Part shown: piece after piece, positions 1 through 9,242 of the stretch | Position numbering within the stretch: the first letter of the stretch is position 1 | Layout of the letters: the number at the start of each line of letters is the position of its first letter | Source: Galbibacter pacificus | GTDB taxonomy: Bacteria; Bacteroidota; Bacteroidia; Flavobacteriales; Flavobacteriaceae | Reading direction: 5' to 3' | DNA length: 64,000 nucleotides | Assembly (NCBI RefSeq): GCF_029603165.1 | Contig: NZ_JAQSVC010000001.1 | Span: 1,028,587-1,092,586, forward strand | Program-made: the position numbers and the translations under genes | The notes under the pieces: model-generated | Seen by the model: only the letters and a program-made list of their open reading frames with translations | What the model was told of the DNA's origin: nothing | The model's database searches: none

Positions 1-423
1 GGGTTTCTCCACATATACGTGTTTATCGCCCTTCAAGGCCAGAATAGAGCCGGGGGTGTGCCAATGGTCTGGGGTTGCATTAACTAGGATATCTACCTTT
101 TTATCGTCTATAACCTTTCTAATATCGTTTTCCAGTTTTGGGGTATAATCAATCAATTTGGAGAAATTTTCCTTGGCCTTAAGTCTTTGGCTTTCCATAA
201 CATCGCACAAATACATAAGGTTTACATTGCTTTTTTTTCTTGCAATGGGCTGGTAATATGCACCCAAACGGCGGCCCAAGCCGGCAATGGCCACATTTAA
301 ACGGTCGTTGGAACCAATAATCCTTCGGTAACTGCTTGCGGGCATCCCCATTACAGAGCTGCCCACGGCAAGGGCGGTACTGCTTAATACGGTGTTTTTT
401 ATAAAGTTGCGTCTAGTTGTCAT
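1..423 (-). CDS. Gfo/Idh/MocA family oxidoreductase, N-terminal part (cut by window edge)
   Basis: Translating the minus strand from the ATG at 421-423 gives an open frame of 141 codons that runs off the window. It starts with MTTRRNFIKN, a twin-arginine export signal followed by a hydrophobic stretch. Next come a Rossmann segment (NVAIAGLGRRLG), an acidic residue after the second strand (LMYLCDVME), and the NATPDHWH and VEKP signatures of Gfo/Idh/MocA NAD(P)-dependent sugar oxidoreductases. The product is probably a periplasmic glycoside or sugar dehydrogenase. It lies 4 bp downstream of the DUF1080 gene on the same strand, so the two are surely co-transcribed. That fits oxidation of a sugar at C3 before cleavage by DUF1080, which is an inference. 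The substrate-binding C-terminal domain is not visible. Confidence 0.85.
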   Translation of the reverse strand, partial: MTTRRNFIKNTVLSSTALAVGSSVMGMPASSYRRIIGSNDRLNVAIAGLGRRLGAYYQPIARKKSNVNLMYLCDVMESQRLKAKENFSKLIDYTPKLENDIRKVIDDKKVDILVNATPDHWHTPGSILALKGDKHVYVEKP

Positions 424-427
424 GATT

Positions 428-1807
428 TTATAAAGTTTTTATTTTGATGTTTTTATAAGATACTCTGTTTCCGTGGTCTTGTAATAGGATGCTTCCTTTT
501 TCCAGTTCCCCGAAGTTTGGCCATTTTTTGTATTTACTTTCTGAAACGAGTTTACGGAATTCATCGCTTCCCCTTTCGTATTCCAAAACCTTCATTCCGT
601 TTAGCCAGTGTTCCACATGATTGTCTTTTGAAACAATTCTAGCGGTATTCCACTCCCCGATAGGATGAATTGGTTTTTTAGGGTTGGCTTGAATTAGGTC
701 GTATAAAGAAGCAACGGTCCTACTCCCGTCGTGGTTCCCTAGTTTTGCATCCGGGTGATTGTCGTCGTCAAGGATTTGATACTCCAAGCCTATGGAAGAG
801 CCCGGGCCTTTGTTTATTTCGGTATCAACATAATATTTAATGCCGCTATTGGCCCCTTTAGTAAGTTTAAAATCTACTTTCAGCTCAAAATTGGCGTATG
901 GCTTTTTGGTAACAATATCGCCACCGGCAGCCGATTCCTTTCCTTCACTTTCCAAAACGGTTAAAATACCATTTTCTATTACCCAACCTTTATCTGGGAA
1001 TTCATCGAGTCTGGCACCTCTCCATCCGTTGGTGGTTTTACCATCCCAAAGCATTTTCCAGCCGTTTTTCTTTTCGTCTATGGTTAAGTTGTTTTTGGTA
1101 ACAACCGGGGGAACTGGGGTTTTTGTGCTGTATTTGCTTAAACTATCGGTAAGTATATTTATGTTTTTCCATATAATTTCTGTTCCCTCTTTGGCATCTT
1201 TGCCAATTGCATGTACTTGCAGGGCTATAAACCCAGTATGTGTTTTGTCGTCTACGAGATGTGCAGCGGGTACACCATTGATCCATGTTTTTATGGTATC
1301 TCCAATGGCTTCAATTCTATAATGGTTCCAATCTCCTTGTTTAAATGCTTGCTGCGCCTGTTTATCGTCTGTTAGCGGGAAAAGCCACCCACGTCTTCCT
1401 TCATCATAAATACCGGCGCTCCAGGCCCTGTCGGAAGGGTCTATTTCAATTTGGTAACCATGTACGCGCCCATTTTGGTATTGGGGAATGCTGTTACTTC
1501 GGATTTGAATACCGGAATTCATCGTAGAATCTACCTTATAATCAAGTTCCATAATAAAATCGTCGTACATCTTATCGGTTGTCATGAATGAGTTTGGCGT
1601 ATCGTGAACGGTACTTCCTATAACCATTTCGTTTTCTACCCGATATTTTGCTTTTCCGCCTTTTTGCGTCCATCCGTTTAAGTCTTTACCGTTAAAAAGC
1701 GGTGTCCAAGGGGTATTGTCTTTTGGACCTTCCTGGCAACCCGATAAACTAACGGTAAGGCCTAATGCTAAGGCATAGAGTTTGTAATTTTTGATTCTTG
1801 ATTTCAT
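428..1807 (-). CDS. Double-domain DUF1080 (3-keto-disaccharide hydrolase-like) lipoprotein
   Basis: A protein of 459 aa with a lipobox (SLSGC, Cys24), so probably a membrane-anchored periplasmic or surface lipoprotein. It carries two DUF1080/PF06439 jelly-roll domains in tandem, about residues 33-222 (starting TPLFNGKDLNGW) and 248-459 (starting KMLWDGKTTNGW). Both have the family's SGI-Q/K-Y strand (NSGIQIRS and NSGIKYYV), but only the first domain has the HGYQIEID stretch. Members of this family hydrolyse 3-keto-glycosides in Bacteroides. Most are single-domain, so this is a duplication or fusion whose halves have diverged. It lies between SusD, from which a strong hairpin separates it, and an oxidoreductase that could make its 3-keto substrate. 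Family call is firm; substrate is unknown. Confidence 0.85.
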   Translation of the reverse strand: MKSRIKNYKLYALALGLTVSLSGCQEGPKDNTPWTPLFNGKDLNGWTQKGGKAKYRVENEMVIGSTVHDTPNSFMTTDKMYDDFIMELDYKVDSTMNSGIQIRSNSIPQYQNGRVHGYQIEIDPSDRAWSAGIYDEGRRGWLFPLTDDKQAQQAFKQGDWNHYRIEAIGDTIKTWINGVPAAHLVDDKTHTGFIALQVHAIGKDAKEGTEIIWKNINILTDSLSKYSTKTPVPPVVTKNNLTIDEKKNGWKMLWDGKTTNGWRGARLDEFPDKGWVIENGILTVLESEGKESAAGGDIVTKKPYANFELKVDFKLTKGANSGIKYYVDTEINKGPGSSIGLEYQILDDDNHPDAKLGNHDGSRTVASLYDLIQANPKKPIHPIGEWNTARIVSKDNHVEHWLNGMKVLEYERGSDEFRKLVSESKYKKWPNFGELEKGSILLQDHGNRVSYKNIKIKTL

Positions 1808-1838
1808 GTGTTTGTATTTAGTTGTTTTTTAAGTGGAA

Positions 1839-1897
1839 AAAATGAAACATCCATGAGGGTCTATTTTATTGTGTGTTGAATATGGATGTTTCATTTT
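1839..1897 (-). terminator. Intra-operon hairpin between susD-like and DUF1080 genes
   Basis: A perfect 16-bp inverted repeat (AAAATGAAACATCCAT at 1839-1854 and its complement at 1882-1897) encloses a 27-nt loop. On the minus strand it is followed by a short T-rich tract. It lies 24 bp after the SusD stop codon and 31 bp before the DUF1080 start, so it could terminate part of the transcript or protect the susCD mRNA 3' end. Confidence 0.6.
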
Positions 1898-1920
1898 AAT
1901 ATATTTTTTTTGAATATTCA

Positions 1921-3528
1921 TTAATATCCCGGGTTTTGTGGAAACTCGTTTGAGGTCCTATCTATTTGGGTTAAGGGGATAGGCCTCAAATTATGATAAT
2001 CTTGAATGAAGGAAGCCGCTTGCGGGTTGTATAGTTTTACACGTTCCACCAACTTTCCGGTACGTACAAGGTCGAACCACCTTTTTCCTTCCTGAGCCAG
2101 CTCTTTGGCTCTTTCTTCAAGAATTACATCAATATCAACAGCATCAATGGTTGGAAGCTCGGCAACATTATCTACACCATAAGCCCTTTTTCTTACTTCA
2201 TTGAGGTAAAAAAGCGCTTTTGTTTGATCGGGGCTTGACTTTAAAGCATTTGCTTCTGATGCGATCAAGTAAATTTCGGCCAAGCGGTAGGCAATAAAAT
2301 CCCTTCCACCAGATTCTTCGTTGGTAGAAGCCCTATTGGGCTGCAACCATTTTTTACTGGACGGATATATTTTCTCGGTATATTCATCTTGGTTATAAAT
2401 ACTTTCCCCATATGGCTTGGCATCTTTTTCGGTCTGTGAAAAAGGAACACGTGGCAGGTAAACGGCAGTATCGCCCACTTCGACACCAGGTGGTGCAGAA
2501 TCCGGGTTATTTGCATAATATACCGTTACAAAAGTGCCATCGTACCTTTGATCTTCCATATCGTATAAATTTAATAAATAATTTGTAGGTCTAAACCTTT
2601 TCCACGGTCTTCCGTTTACAACATCCCTTTTCATGCCCGGTAATTTGTCATATTCCATTAAAAAGAAAAGGTGCGCCGGGTTCCCGCCATTATCGTATTC
2701 CAGTTCGTCTGCAAATTGCGTAGACCATATTACCTCGCTGTTTTGTTCGTTTTCAAGCTCCCATAATTCGGCATAAGAGCCTACCAGTGAAAATGGGCCA
2801 TTGTCTATAATGTCCTCGGCATAGGTAGCTGCCATATCGTAATTTTTACGGGTAAGGTACAGGTCTGCCAAGGTTGCCTTAGCGGCCCAAGACGTGGCTC
2901 TTCCAAAATCGTCCTGAACCCCCGGTAAATTATCTTCTGCAAATTGCAAATCTTCTATAATTTTCGGGTACAATTCTTCCAGGGCCATTCTGTGCGCCTC
3001 GGTTTCGGCTGTTGTTGTTTCTTCATTGGTATAATGTACGGGTCCCCATATACGTACCAGCCAATAATAGTAATAAGCCCTTAAAAATCGTGCTTCGGCT
3101 ACAACTTCCGTTACTTTTTGAGGATTGTTGGGAATTGCTTCTTGGGCCCGGCCAATAACTGTATTGGCGGTATTGATGCCTTTGTAAAATTCGTCCCAGG
3201 ATTCCCGTACAATCTGCGAACTCGCATTGAGGTCGGAATCATATGTATTGAAATATTTAAAACCACCATCCGAACCGTTGGTATAGGTATCGGTACCAAA
3301 GGCAATAAGGGTCCATCCGGTTTCTTTGTTTGTACCGTCCCGAACGGTATTGCTGTTCCCTATGAATACGCCCAGCGAGGCATAGGCTCCGTTCAGGGCA
3401 AAGTCGATTCCTTCTTCATCAATAAAAACGCCATCGGCCGTAAGGTCCCCGGTAAGTTCTTCATCTAAAATATCACTACAGGAGATTAGTGACAATAATG
3501 CGAATATGTATATTATGTTTTTCTTCAT
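1921..3528 (-). CDS. SusD/RagB family outer-membrane lipoprotein
   Basis: Surface glycan-binding partner of the SusC-type transporter upstream. The chosen start is the ATG at 3526-3528. It gives MKKNIIYIFALLSLISC, a short lipoprotein signal with Cys17, whereas the longer frame starts at a TTG 21 bp upstream directly after the SusC stop. The protein is 535 aa, normal for the family. It shows the SusD-like N-terminal part (DILDEELTGDL), the TPR-like helical repeats (RFLRAYYYYWLVRIWG), and a C-terminal RagB/SusD region (EERAKELAQEGKRWFDLVRTG) ending in a typical NPGY tail. It is coupled to the susC gene, and the pair should form a pedal-bin transporter. The ligand cannot be read from sequence; the linked DUF1080 and oxidoreductase genes suggest a glycoside or oligosaccharide. 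Confidence 0.95.
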   Translation of the reverse strand: MKKNIIYIFALLSLISCSDILDEELTGDLTADGVFIDEEGIDFALNGAYASLGVFIGNSNTVRDGTNKETGWTLIAFGTDTYTNGSDGGFKYFNTYDSDLNASSQIVRESWDEFYKGINTANTVIGRAQEAIPNNPQKVTEVVAEARFLRAYYYYWLVRIWGPVHYTNEETTTAETEAHRMALEELYPKIIEDLQFAEDNLPGVQDDFGRATSWAAKATLADLYLTRKNYDMAATYAEDIIDNGPFSLVGSYAELWELENEQNSEVIWSTQFADELEYDNGGNPAHLFFLMEYDKLPGMKRDVVNGRPWKRFRPTNYLLNLYDMEDQRYDGTFVTVYYANNPDSAPPGVEVGDTAVYLPRVPFSQTEKDAKPYGESIYNQDEYTEKIYPSSKKWLQPNRASTNEESGGRDFIAYRLAEIYLIASEANALKSSPDQTKALFYLNEVRKRAYGVDNVAELPTIDAVDIDVILEERAKELAQEGKRWFDLVRTGKLVERVKLYNPQAASFIQDYHNLRPIPLTQIDRTSNEFPQNPGY

Positions 3529-3549
3529 GACTTTTTCTTTAAGATTCAA

Positions 3550-6500
3550 TTAAAAGGCTACGTTTAGCCCAAATAAAATGGTTCTTGGCGAAGCAATAAA
3601 GTCGTCTCCACTACCAAGTTCGGGATCAAAACCTTTTAAATCGGTTTTTGTAAACAAGAAAGGATTTTGAGCAGATGCATAGAACCGCAATCTATCCAAT
3701 CCCAGAATTTTATTTACATTTTGATTAACAGTGTACCCCAGCGTAATATTACGTACACGCACAAACGATGCATCCACATAACTTAGAACACCGTTGTCCA
3801 GAGGCCTTTCCCTGTTTATGTTAGGCCGTGGATATTCGTTGCTCGGGTTTTCGGGCGACCAGTAATTTAGGTCCAGATCGTTGTTACGTCCAAAAATGGT
3901 TACGTTTTCTAATGCGCGGGATCGGGTTAAATGCCCTTGACGTGTATAAAGCGATACCACAAAATCAAAACCGGCATACTCCATTTTACTGGTAAAACCA
4001 CCAATCCACTTGGGATCTAGCTGCCCCAAAATTTTTCGGTCATCATCATTTAATGCGCCATCGTTGTTTAGATCGGCCAGTTTAATATCTCCCGGTCTTC
4101 TTCCGTAGCTATTGGCGGCATCATTTTCGTTAAGTTGCCAAATTCCGTCAAAAACCCGGTCGTAATAAACGCTTAGGGGCTGCCCAATAAACCAACCGTT
4201 TCCAACATCGTCTGTTTCGCTGTCCAAAAGCTTCACGATTTCACTTTTGTTGGCAGAAAAATTAAAATCGGTGGTCCACCTAAACTTATCTGTTTCAATA
4301 TTAACCGTACTTAAAGTTAATTCGATTCCAGAGTTTTTGGTTTCCCCAACGTTTTGAAGAATAGAAGAATAGCCAGAAGTAGCAGGCAATACCCTATTTA
4401 GCAGCAAATCGGTTGTTTTTCCGGTATAGAAATCGATACTTCCCGCAATTCTGTTTTTGGCAAATGCATAATCCAGCCCGATATCGAAAGTTGTAGTGGT
4501 TTCCCATTTTAAATCTGGGTTGGCAATATCTTCTGGCTGAAAACCATAGGCGGGGTTTCCGCCAAACGAATTTTCGAACCTTTTAATGCTCCCGAAAGTA
4601 GAGTAGGGGGCAATGGGATTACGCCCAACTTGACCGTATCCCGTTCTAAGCTTAAGGTCGCTTAAAACAGATTGGTTTTTAAGGAAATCTTCTTGAATGA
4701 TCCTCCATGCAAAGGAAGCAGAAGGGAAGAAGCCCCATTTTTTTCCTTTGGAGAGTTTAGAAGAACCGTCATACCGGCCGGTAAGGGTAAGTAAATATTT
4801 ATTTTTATAACCATAATTAACACGCCCCATATAAGAAACCCATCCTTCGGTTTCCAAGGAACTGTCACGGTTGTCTACTTGAGAGGCATCGCTTAAATTA
4901 TTGAAAGTCTGACTGTCGTTTGCAAGTCCTGAAACCTGAAGGTATAAGCGGTCCCTTTTAGTTTCCTGAAAACTGTATAGGAAAGTGGCATCAACCGAGT
5001 GGTCCTGCCCGAAGACTTTGGTATAATTTAAAATGTTCTCGATGGTATAGGCCGTATTGACCCTGGTTTCTTTTGATGCTTGAGATAACCCGCCCGTGCG
5101 GCTCTGAGACATAGAAGCCCTAAAATCGTTATATGTAACGGACTCAAATTGCGGTTGAACGTTTAAAGTATATTTTAGCCCATCTAAAATTTGATAACTC
5201 GCAAAAATATTGGCAAAATACCGGTAGCTAATATCTTCATCGATATAATTTCCCGGGGTTTCATTGCTAAGCGGGTTCCAATTTAACCCATCGGCCAATG
5301 GATCGAGCGTAGCTACGCCATCTTCGTCAAAGGGAGTAACCAATGGTGGCTGGTTCATTAAACTGGCCAAAGGGTTGAAATTGTTTTTTTTAGAAAAATT
5401 GGCCTGTTGCGATAGCCCTACTTTAAGTTTGTCGGTAGCGTTAATATCGAGGTTTGTCCTGAAAGTATACCTTTCATAATCGGCTAAATTGTATACTCCA
5501 TCCTGATCGAAATAACTAAGCGAAAGATTGTACCTTATTTTTTCTGAACCCCCTGAAACGCCGAGCTGATAATTGATTTGTTGCCCAGAACGTGTGCCGA
5601 GGTCGATAAAATCGGTATCCACTCCATTTTGGTAGGCTTCCAATTGAAGCGGTTCCAGCGAACTTTGCACCGATGGCAATGGCAAGGTACCGGGAACAAG
5701 CCCCTGTTCTTCTTCTTGTCCGGCCCTTCTGGCTTCACGTCTAAGGTTTACGTAACCATCTGCATCGAGTAACTGGTAATTTTCAGGTACTTCGGCAAAG
5801 CCATAATACGTATCGAAGGTAAATTTGGCTTTTCCGGCCTGTCCTCTTTTTGTGGTAACTAAAATAACGCCATTCGCGCCTCTTGCACCATAAATTGCGG
5901 TTGAAGAAGCATCCTTTAAAACTTCTACGGAAGCGATATCGGCAGAATTGATGTCGTTCAGGCTTCCTTCCATGGGAATCCCATCCACGACGATCAAGGG
6001 TTCGTTTGAAAAGTTAAGCGAACTCCTTCCCCTAATAAGCAAACTAGGCGATGTACCTGGCGATGCACTGGTTACACCCACATCCAATCCGGCCACTTTA
6101 CCTGCCATGGCGTTAAAAGCGTTCCCTTCTTTTGTAGAGTTGATATCGTCTCCGGAGATAGAAGAAATGGCCCCTGTAACATCGGTTTTCTTTTGAGTTC
6201 CATAACCTATTACAACCACTTCGTCCAGTGCGGCGGCATCGGTTTCCAGAGTGATGCTTACATTGCTTTGCCCGTTGAGCGGAACCTCTTTGGTAGAAAA
6301 ACCAACAAAAGATACTGCCAGCGTAGCATTTTGGCTGGATACGGGTAATTGAAACTTACCGTCGAAATCTGTTTGAGTTCCGTTTTGAGTTCCTTTTTCT
6401 ATAATCGTGGCGCCCGGGAGGGGGAAACCTTCAGCGTCCAAAACCGTACCCGTAACTGTAGTTTCCTGAGGCTGTTGGACAATGTTTTTTGCATGCAACG

Positions 6501-6603
6501 GGTTTATAATCCCGATGCATAAGGTAAAAAGCAGCAAAAATAAATTTTGATACCTACAAATGGATGCAGACATCCAAAATACAGGTTTTTTAAAGTGTTT
6601 CAT
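3550..6603 (-). CDS. SusC/RagA family TonB-dependent transporter
   Basis: An outer-membrane barrel of 1017 aa importing glycan fragments with its SusD lid. After a signal sequence ending near LHAKNIV comes a carboxypeptidase-regulatory-like domain (TGTVLDAEGFPLPGATI, about residues 50-125). Next are the SusC signature DEVVVIGYGTQKK, the plug with VEVLKDASSTAIYGARG, and a long beta-barrel ending in the aromatic C-terminus LFGLNVAF. No anti-sigma-interacting STN domain is seen ahead of the regulatory-like domain, so control by a SusR or anti-sigma partner is not suggested. A LacI-type regulator is encoded 306 bp upstream on the same strand, and a perfect palindrome lies in the gap. The stop codon directly abuts the susD reading frame. 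Confidence 0.96.
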   Translation of the reverse strand: MKHFKKPVFWMSASICRYQNLFLLLFTLCIGIINPLHAKNIVQQPQETTVTGTVLDAEGFPLPGATIIEKGTQNGTQTDFDGKFQLPVSSQNATLAVSFVGFSTKEVPLNGQSNVSITLETDAAALDEVVVIGYGTQKKTDVTGAISSISGDDINSTKEGNAFNAMAGKVAGLDVGVTSASPGTSPSLLIRGRSSLNFSNEPLIVVDGIPMEGSLNDINSADIASVEVLKDASSTAIYGARGANGVILVTTKRGQAGKAKFTFDTYYGFAEVPENYQLLDADGYVNLRREARRAGQEEEQGLVPGTLPLPSVQSSLEPLQLEAYQNGVDTDFIDLGTRSGQQINYQLGVSGGSEKIRYNLSLSYFDQDGVYNLADYERYTFRTNLDINATDKLKVGLSQQANFSKKNNFNPLASLMNQPPLVTPFDEDGVATLDPLADGLNWNPLSNETPGNYIDEDISYRYFANIFASYQILDGLKYTLNVQPQFESVTYNDFRASMSQSRTGGLSQASKETRVNTAYTIENILNYTKVFGQDHSVDATFLYSFQETKRDRLYLQVSGLANDSQTFNNLSDASQVDNRDSSLETEGWVSYMGRVNYGYKNKYLLTLTGRYDGSSKLSKGKKWGFFPSASFAWRIIQEDFLKNQSVLSDLKLRTGYGQVGRNPIAPYSTFGSIKRFENSFGGNPAYGFQPEDIANPDLKWETTTTFDIGLDYAFAKNRIAGSIDFYTGKTTDLLLNRVLPATSGYSSILQNVGETKNSGIELTLSTVNIETDKFRWTTDFNFSANKSEIVKLLDSETDDVGNGWFIGQPLSVYYDRVFDGIWQLNENDAANSYGRRPGDIKLADLNNDGALNDDDRKILGQLDPKWIGGFTSKMEYAGFDFVVSLYTRQGHLTRSRALENVTIFGRNNDLDLNYWSPENPSNEYPRPNINRERPLDNGVLSYVDASFVRVRNITLGYTVNQNVNKILGLDRLRFYASAQNPFLFTKTDLKGFDPELGSGDDFIASPRTILFGLNVAF

Positions 6604-6641
6604 AATTTTAAAGTTTTTGTTAGCGGTGTTTATCAGTTTAG

Positions 6642-6659
6642 AATGTGTACGTACACATT
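6642..6659. promoter_or_regulatory. Perfect 18-bp palindrome, candidate LacI-family operator
   Basis: AATGTGTAC followed by its exact complement GTACACATT, centred on CG as in many LacI-family operators. It lies 38 bp upstream of the susC start and is the strongest palindrome in the 306-bp gap between the regulator and susC. Related TACGT cores occur at 6789-6800 (GGTACGTATAAC) and, upstream of the regulator gene itself, at 8021-8030 (GTACGTTAAC). Binding is inferred. No exact -7 promoter box was found in this gap on either strand. Confidence 0.5.
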
Positions 6660-6909
6660 TTTAATAAAAAGTTTATTTCATAAGCGTTTAATTAGTGATT
6701 AATTTAAATTTTCATTGATTTTAAAGCCGAAATTTCGCCCAAGTTAACATTTTTTTTGGATAAAAGTAATTTTGAAGGTTGAAAATAAGGTACGTATAAC
6801 ATTTGGTTACTTTCAAAAGTGAAATAGTTATTTTAATATTTAATCAATAAAAACTATAAATAATTGGTGATTATTCAGGATAAGAGAAACATTCTAGATT
6901 GTTGTTGTG

Positions 6910-7965
6910 TTACACGACATCGTCGTTGTAGTACATTAAATTTTCCTGCGTGATAATGTCCAGCGGAAGGTATTTTTTTTGCGGCACCGATTTGCCCAGT
7001 ACCAAATGCTTGTAAAAACTTTCGAGTGCCAAATAGCCTTGGTTTTCGGGCCTTTGACCAATTAAATAGTTGATGACGCCTTTTTTTAGGTACTTTACAT
7101 TGTTTGCAATTAAATCGTTCCCCACTAACTTTATATTGCTCATGGTGTCAAAATTGGCCTCGATGCATTTGGCGACATGGTGAATCATGGAGCTTGGCAC
7201 AAAAATCCCAACGGTATTATTGGTGGGCGTACAGGCTTGCATTAAGTTTTCCTCCCAATTGGCAGTTCCTAAATGTATGTTGTTTTCTATCAGGGTAATG
7301 TTGGCAATAAAATTACTGTTATAAATGTAGTCCTTAAAGCCCTCAATACGCTGTTGAAGCGTTTTGTTGTGGTTTTCGTTATTTTTTATGGATATGATCG
7401 AAATGGTGCCTTGTGAATTTATTTCAGAACATAATAGTTTGGCCGCTAGTTTCCCGCTTTGAAAGGCATCTTGCCCAATAAAGCTCAATGCCTTGCTGTT
7501 CGGGATGTTCGAGTCGATAAGACTGAAAGGAATCTTGCCCGATTCTAGTTTTTTGGTAAGTTTTACGGCTTCAAAATTAATGACCGGAGCAAGTATAACG
7601 CCGTCTGGTTTTAGTTTTAGAAGTTCGTCGACCTTTTCGTTAAACGAAGGGACAGAATTTTGGTCGAAGTATAATATATTGAGGTTTACCCCAAACTGGC
7701 TCAGGTTTTTTTCTGCCATCTTGATTCCTTTTGACGGCATTTCCCAATATTCCCCTTCAATAAAAGAAGGGACCAGCGCAACAATGGTATACGATTTGTT
7801 TAAAACCAGCCCGCGGGCATAGATATTTGGTTGGTAATTTACTTTCTCGATGATGGCCAATATTTTTTCCTCGGTTTTCTTGGAGACCTTGCCCCGCTTG
7901 TGGATTACACGGTCTACAGTCCCTAATGAAACATTGGCTAATTTGGCTATTTCTTTAATTGTCAA
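6910..7965 (-). CDS. LacI-family transcriptional regulator with periplasmic-binding-protein-like sensor domain
   Basis: A protein of 351 aa. Residues 1-50 are a LacI helix-turn-helix (IKEIAKLANVSLGTVDRVIH, then the hinge region KVNYQPNIYARGL). Residues 60-340 form a type-1 periplasmic-binding-protein fold similar to ribose-binding proteins, with DGVILAPVINFEA and SLIDSNIP as the sugar-binding loops. The start is a TTG at 7963-7965: an in-frame stop lies ten codons upstream with no ATG between, and the helix-turn-helix would be broken by any later start. It is encoded upstream of, and in the same direction as, the susCD genes. It therefore most likely represses the glycan locus until a sugar ligand binds. 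The recognition helix has TVDRVI instead of the usual TVSRVL. Confidence 0.9.
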   Translation of the reverse strand: MTIKEIAKLANVSLGTVDRVIHKRGKVSKKTEEKILAIIEKVNYQPNIYARGLVLNKSYTIVALVPSFIEGEYWEMPSKGIKMAEKNLSQFGVNLNILYFDQNSVPSFNEKVDELLKLKPDGVILAPVINFEAVKLTKKLESGKIPFSLIDSNIPNSKALSFIGQDAFQSGKLAAKLLCSEINSQGTISIISIKNNENHNKTLQQRIEGFKDYIYNSNFIANITLIENNIHLGTANWEENLMQACTPTNNTVGIFVPSSMIHHVAKCIEANFDTMSNIKLVGNDLIANNVKYLKKGVINYLIGQRPENQGYLALESFYKHLVLGKSVPQKKYLPLDIITQENLMYYNDDVV

Positions 7966-8053
7966 GTTTTGTGTTCTTTGTTGGTTGAGCGACTAAAATA
8001 GTAAATAAAAAATAAATGAGGTACGTTAACGCTCGCTTGTTGTTTTTGTGTTT

Positions 8054-9235
8054 TTACGTTTTTTTGGCACTGATAACTATTTTTTCATTGTTGAAATTAG
8101 TACAAAAAAACAAATAAATATCCCCACCGTCTTTTATGCCCGTTTTTTTGCGTATCTGTGCAACGCTTTCCGGGAAATTTCTTGTGGTAATATTGGCTTT
8201 GTTGCCTGGCAAAGCTTTCTTCAGTATTTTTTTGTTGTAAGGTAATATTTCTTTTATAATAAAACCCCTGCCCGGAAAATCAATTTTATGGTTGCTTGTA
8301 TATAAATGGGTGTTTGGATGCAGTTTGCTTACGGCAAATTTTTGAGTCAGGATATTAAATGCGCCGCTTTTTAAAACGGCCGCATTGGGCTCGTATAAAT
8401 ATTTTTCGGGTACCGAAAAGGTGGCAATATTGGCGCTTTCTTCCTGCCAGGCAAAATTAAGGCATTGGCTCCCTTCATTCAGCATGTTTACGGTCTTTAT
8501 TTGAATATCCGTACCGGCATTTGGCCCTAATAGCCACAACAGTTCCTTGACTTCGTTATTAACGGCAACAATATGTATTTCTTTAACATGTCTCAAATCT
8601 TCAATGCTCTTGGAAAGATCTATTAAAGGTGAAGTCTTCATTAAAACAAGATTACTTTTCTTGAGTAAAAAGGGAAGGATTTTTAAAATATCCGGCTCGC
8701 AATCATGTAGTAAAAACACTTTATTTTTTGAAGCGTCCCTGCGTGATGGATCTAAAAAAATAACATCAAAGTGTTTTTTGCTTTCCTCTAAAAATGCTAC
8801 TCCGTTTTGATGGATTGCATGGATGTTTTTTGTGTTTAAAATTTTAAAATTGTGCGCTGCAATTTCAGCTAATTCTTTATTTATTTCGCAGTGTATAACC
8901 GTTTCGAATTTTTTAGCAAAATAGTAGGTGTCCACACCAAATCCACCGGTGATGTCAACAAGGGTTTTTCCCTTTATGATTTTTGATTTATATTGTGCTG
9001 TTTCTTCAGACGAAGTTTGTTCTATGTTTAATTTGTTGGGGTAATAAATTTGCTTGCTGTTAAACCAAGTAGGGAGCTTTTTTTTGGTTTTTTTCTTCGC
9101 TTCAATTTGTTGTGCCACTTCTTTTGGCGAAACACCGTCCAAATGTACGCCTTTTAGCAAAAGTGACGAAATGTCAGTGTTCAAATTTTTTGTTATAAAT
9201 AATTGTATACCAGTATTTAATATGTTTTTATTCAA
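8054..9235 (-). CDS. Class I SAM-dependent methyltransferase with THUMP-like C-terminal domain
   Basis: A protein of 393 aa. The SAM-binding motif I is VDITGGFG (residues 93-100), followed by the acidic end of strand 2 (HCEINKE) and a catalytic-loop-like LDPSRRD at 161-167. That loop resembles the N/D-P-P motifs of RNA and DNA methyltransferases. The C-terminal third resembles the THUMP-like region of this family. The likely role is methylation of rRNA or tRNA, but no target is established for this family as far as I know. The gene follows the AI-2E transporter gene by 7 bp and ends a run of minus-strand genes rich in RNA methyltransferases (TrmH-type, RsmE), which agrees with an RNA substrate. 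Confidence 0.75.
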   Translation of the reverse strand: MNKNILNTGIQLFITKNLNTDISSLLLKGVHLDGVSPKEVAQQIEAKKKTKKKLPTWFNSKQIYYPNKLNIEQTSSEETAQYKSKIIKGKTLVDITGGFGVDTYYFAKKFETVIHCEINKELAEIAAHNFKILNTKNIHAIHQNGVAFLEESKKHFDVIFLDPSRRDASKNKVFLLHDCEPDILKILPFLLKKSNLVLMKTSPLIDLSKSIEDLRHVKEIHIVAVNNEVKELLWLLGPNAGTDIQIKTVNMLNEGSQCLNFAWQEESANIATFSVPEKYLYEPNAAVLKSGAFNILTQKFAVSKLHPNTHLYTSNHKIDFPGRGFIIKEILPYNKKILKKALPGNKANITTRNFPESVAQIRKKTGIKDGGDIYLFFCTNFNNEKIVISAKKT

Positions 9236-9242
9236 AGTTTTA

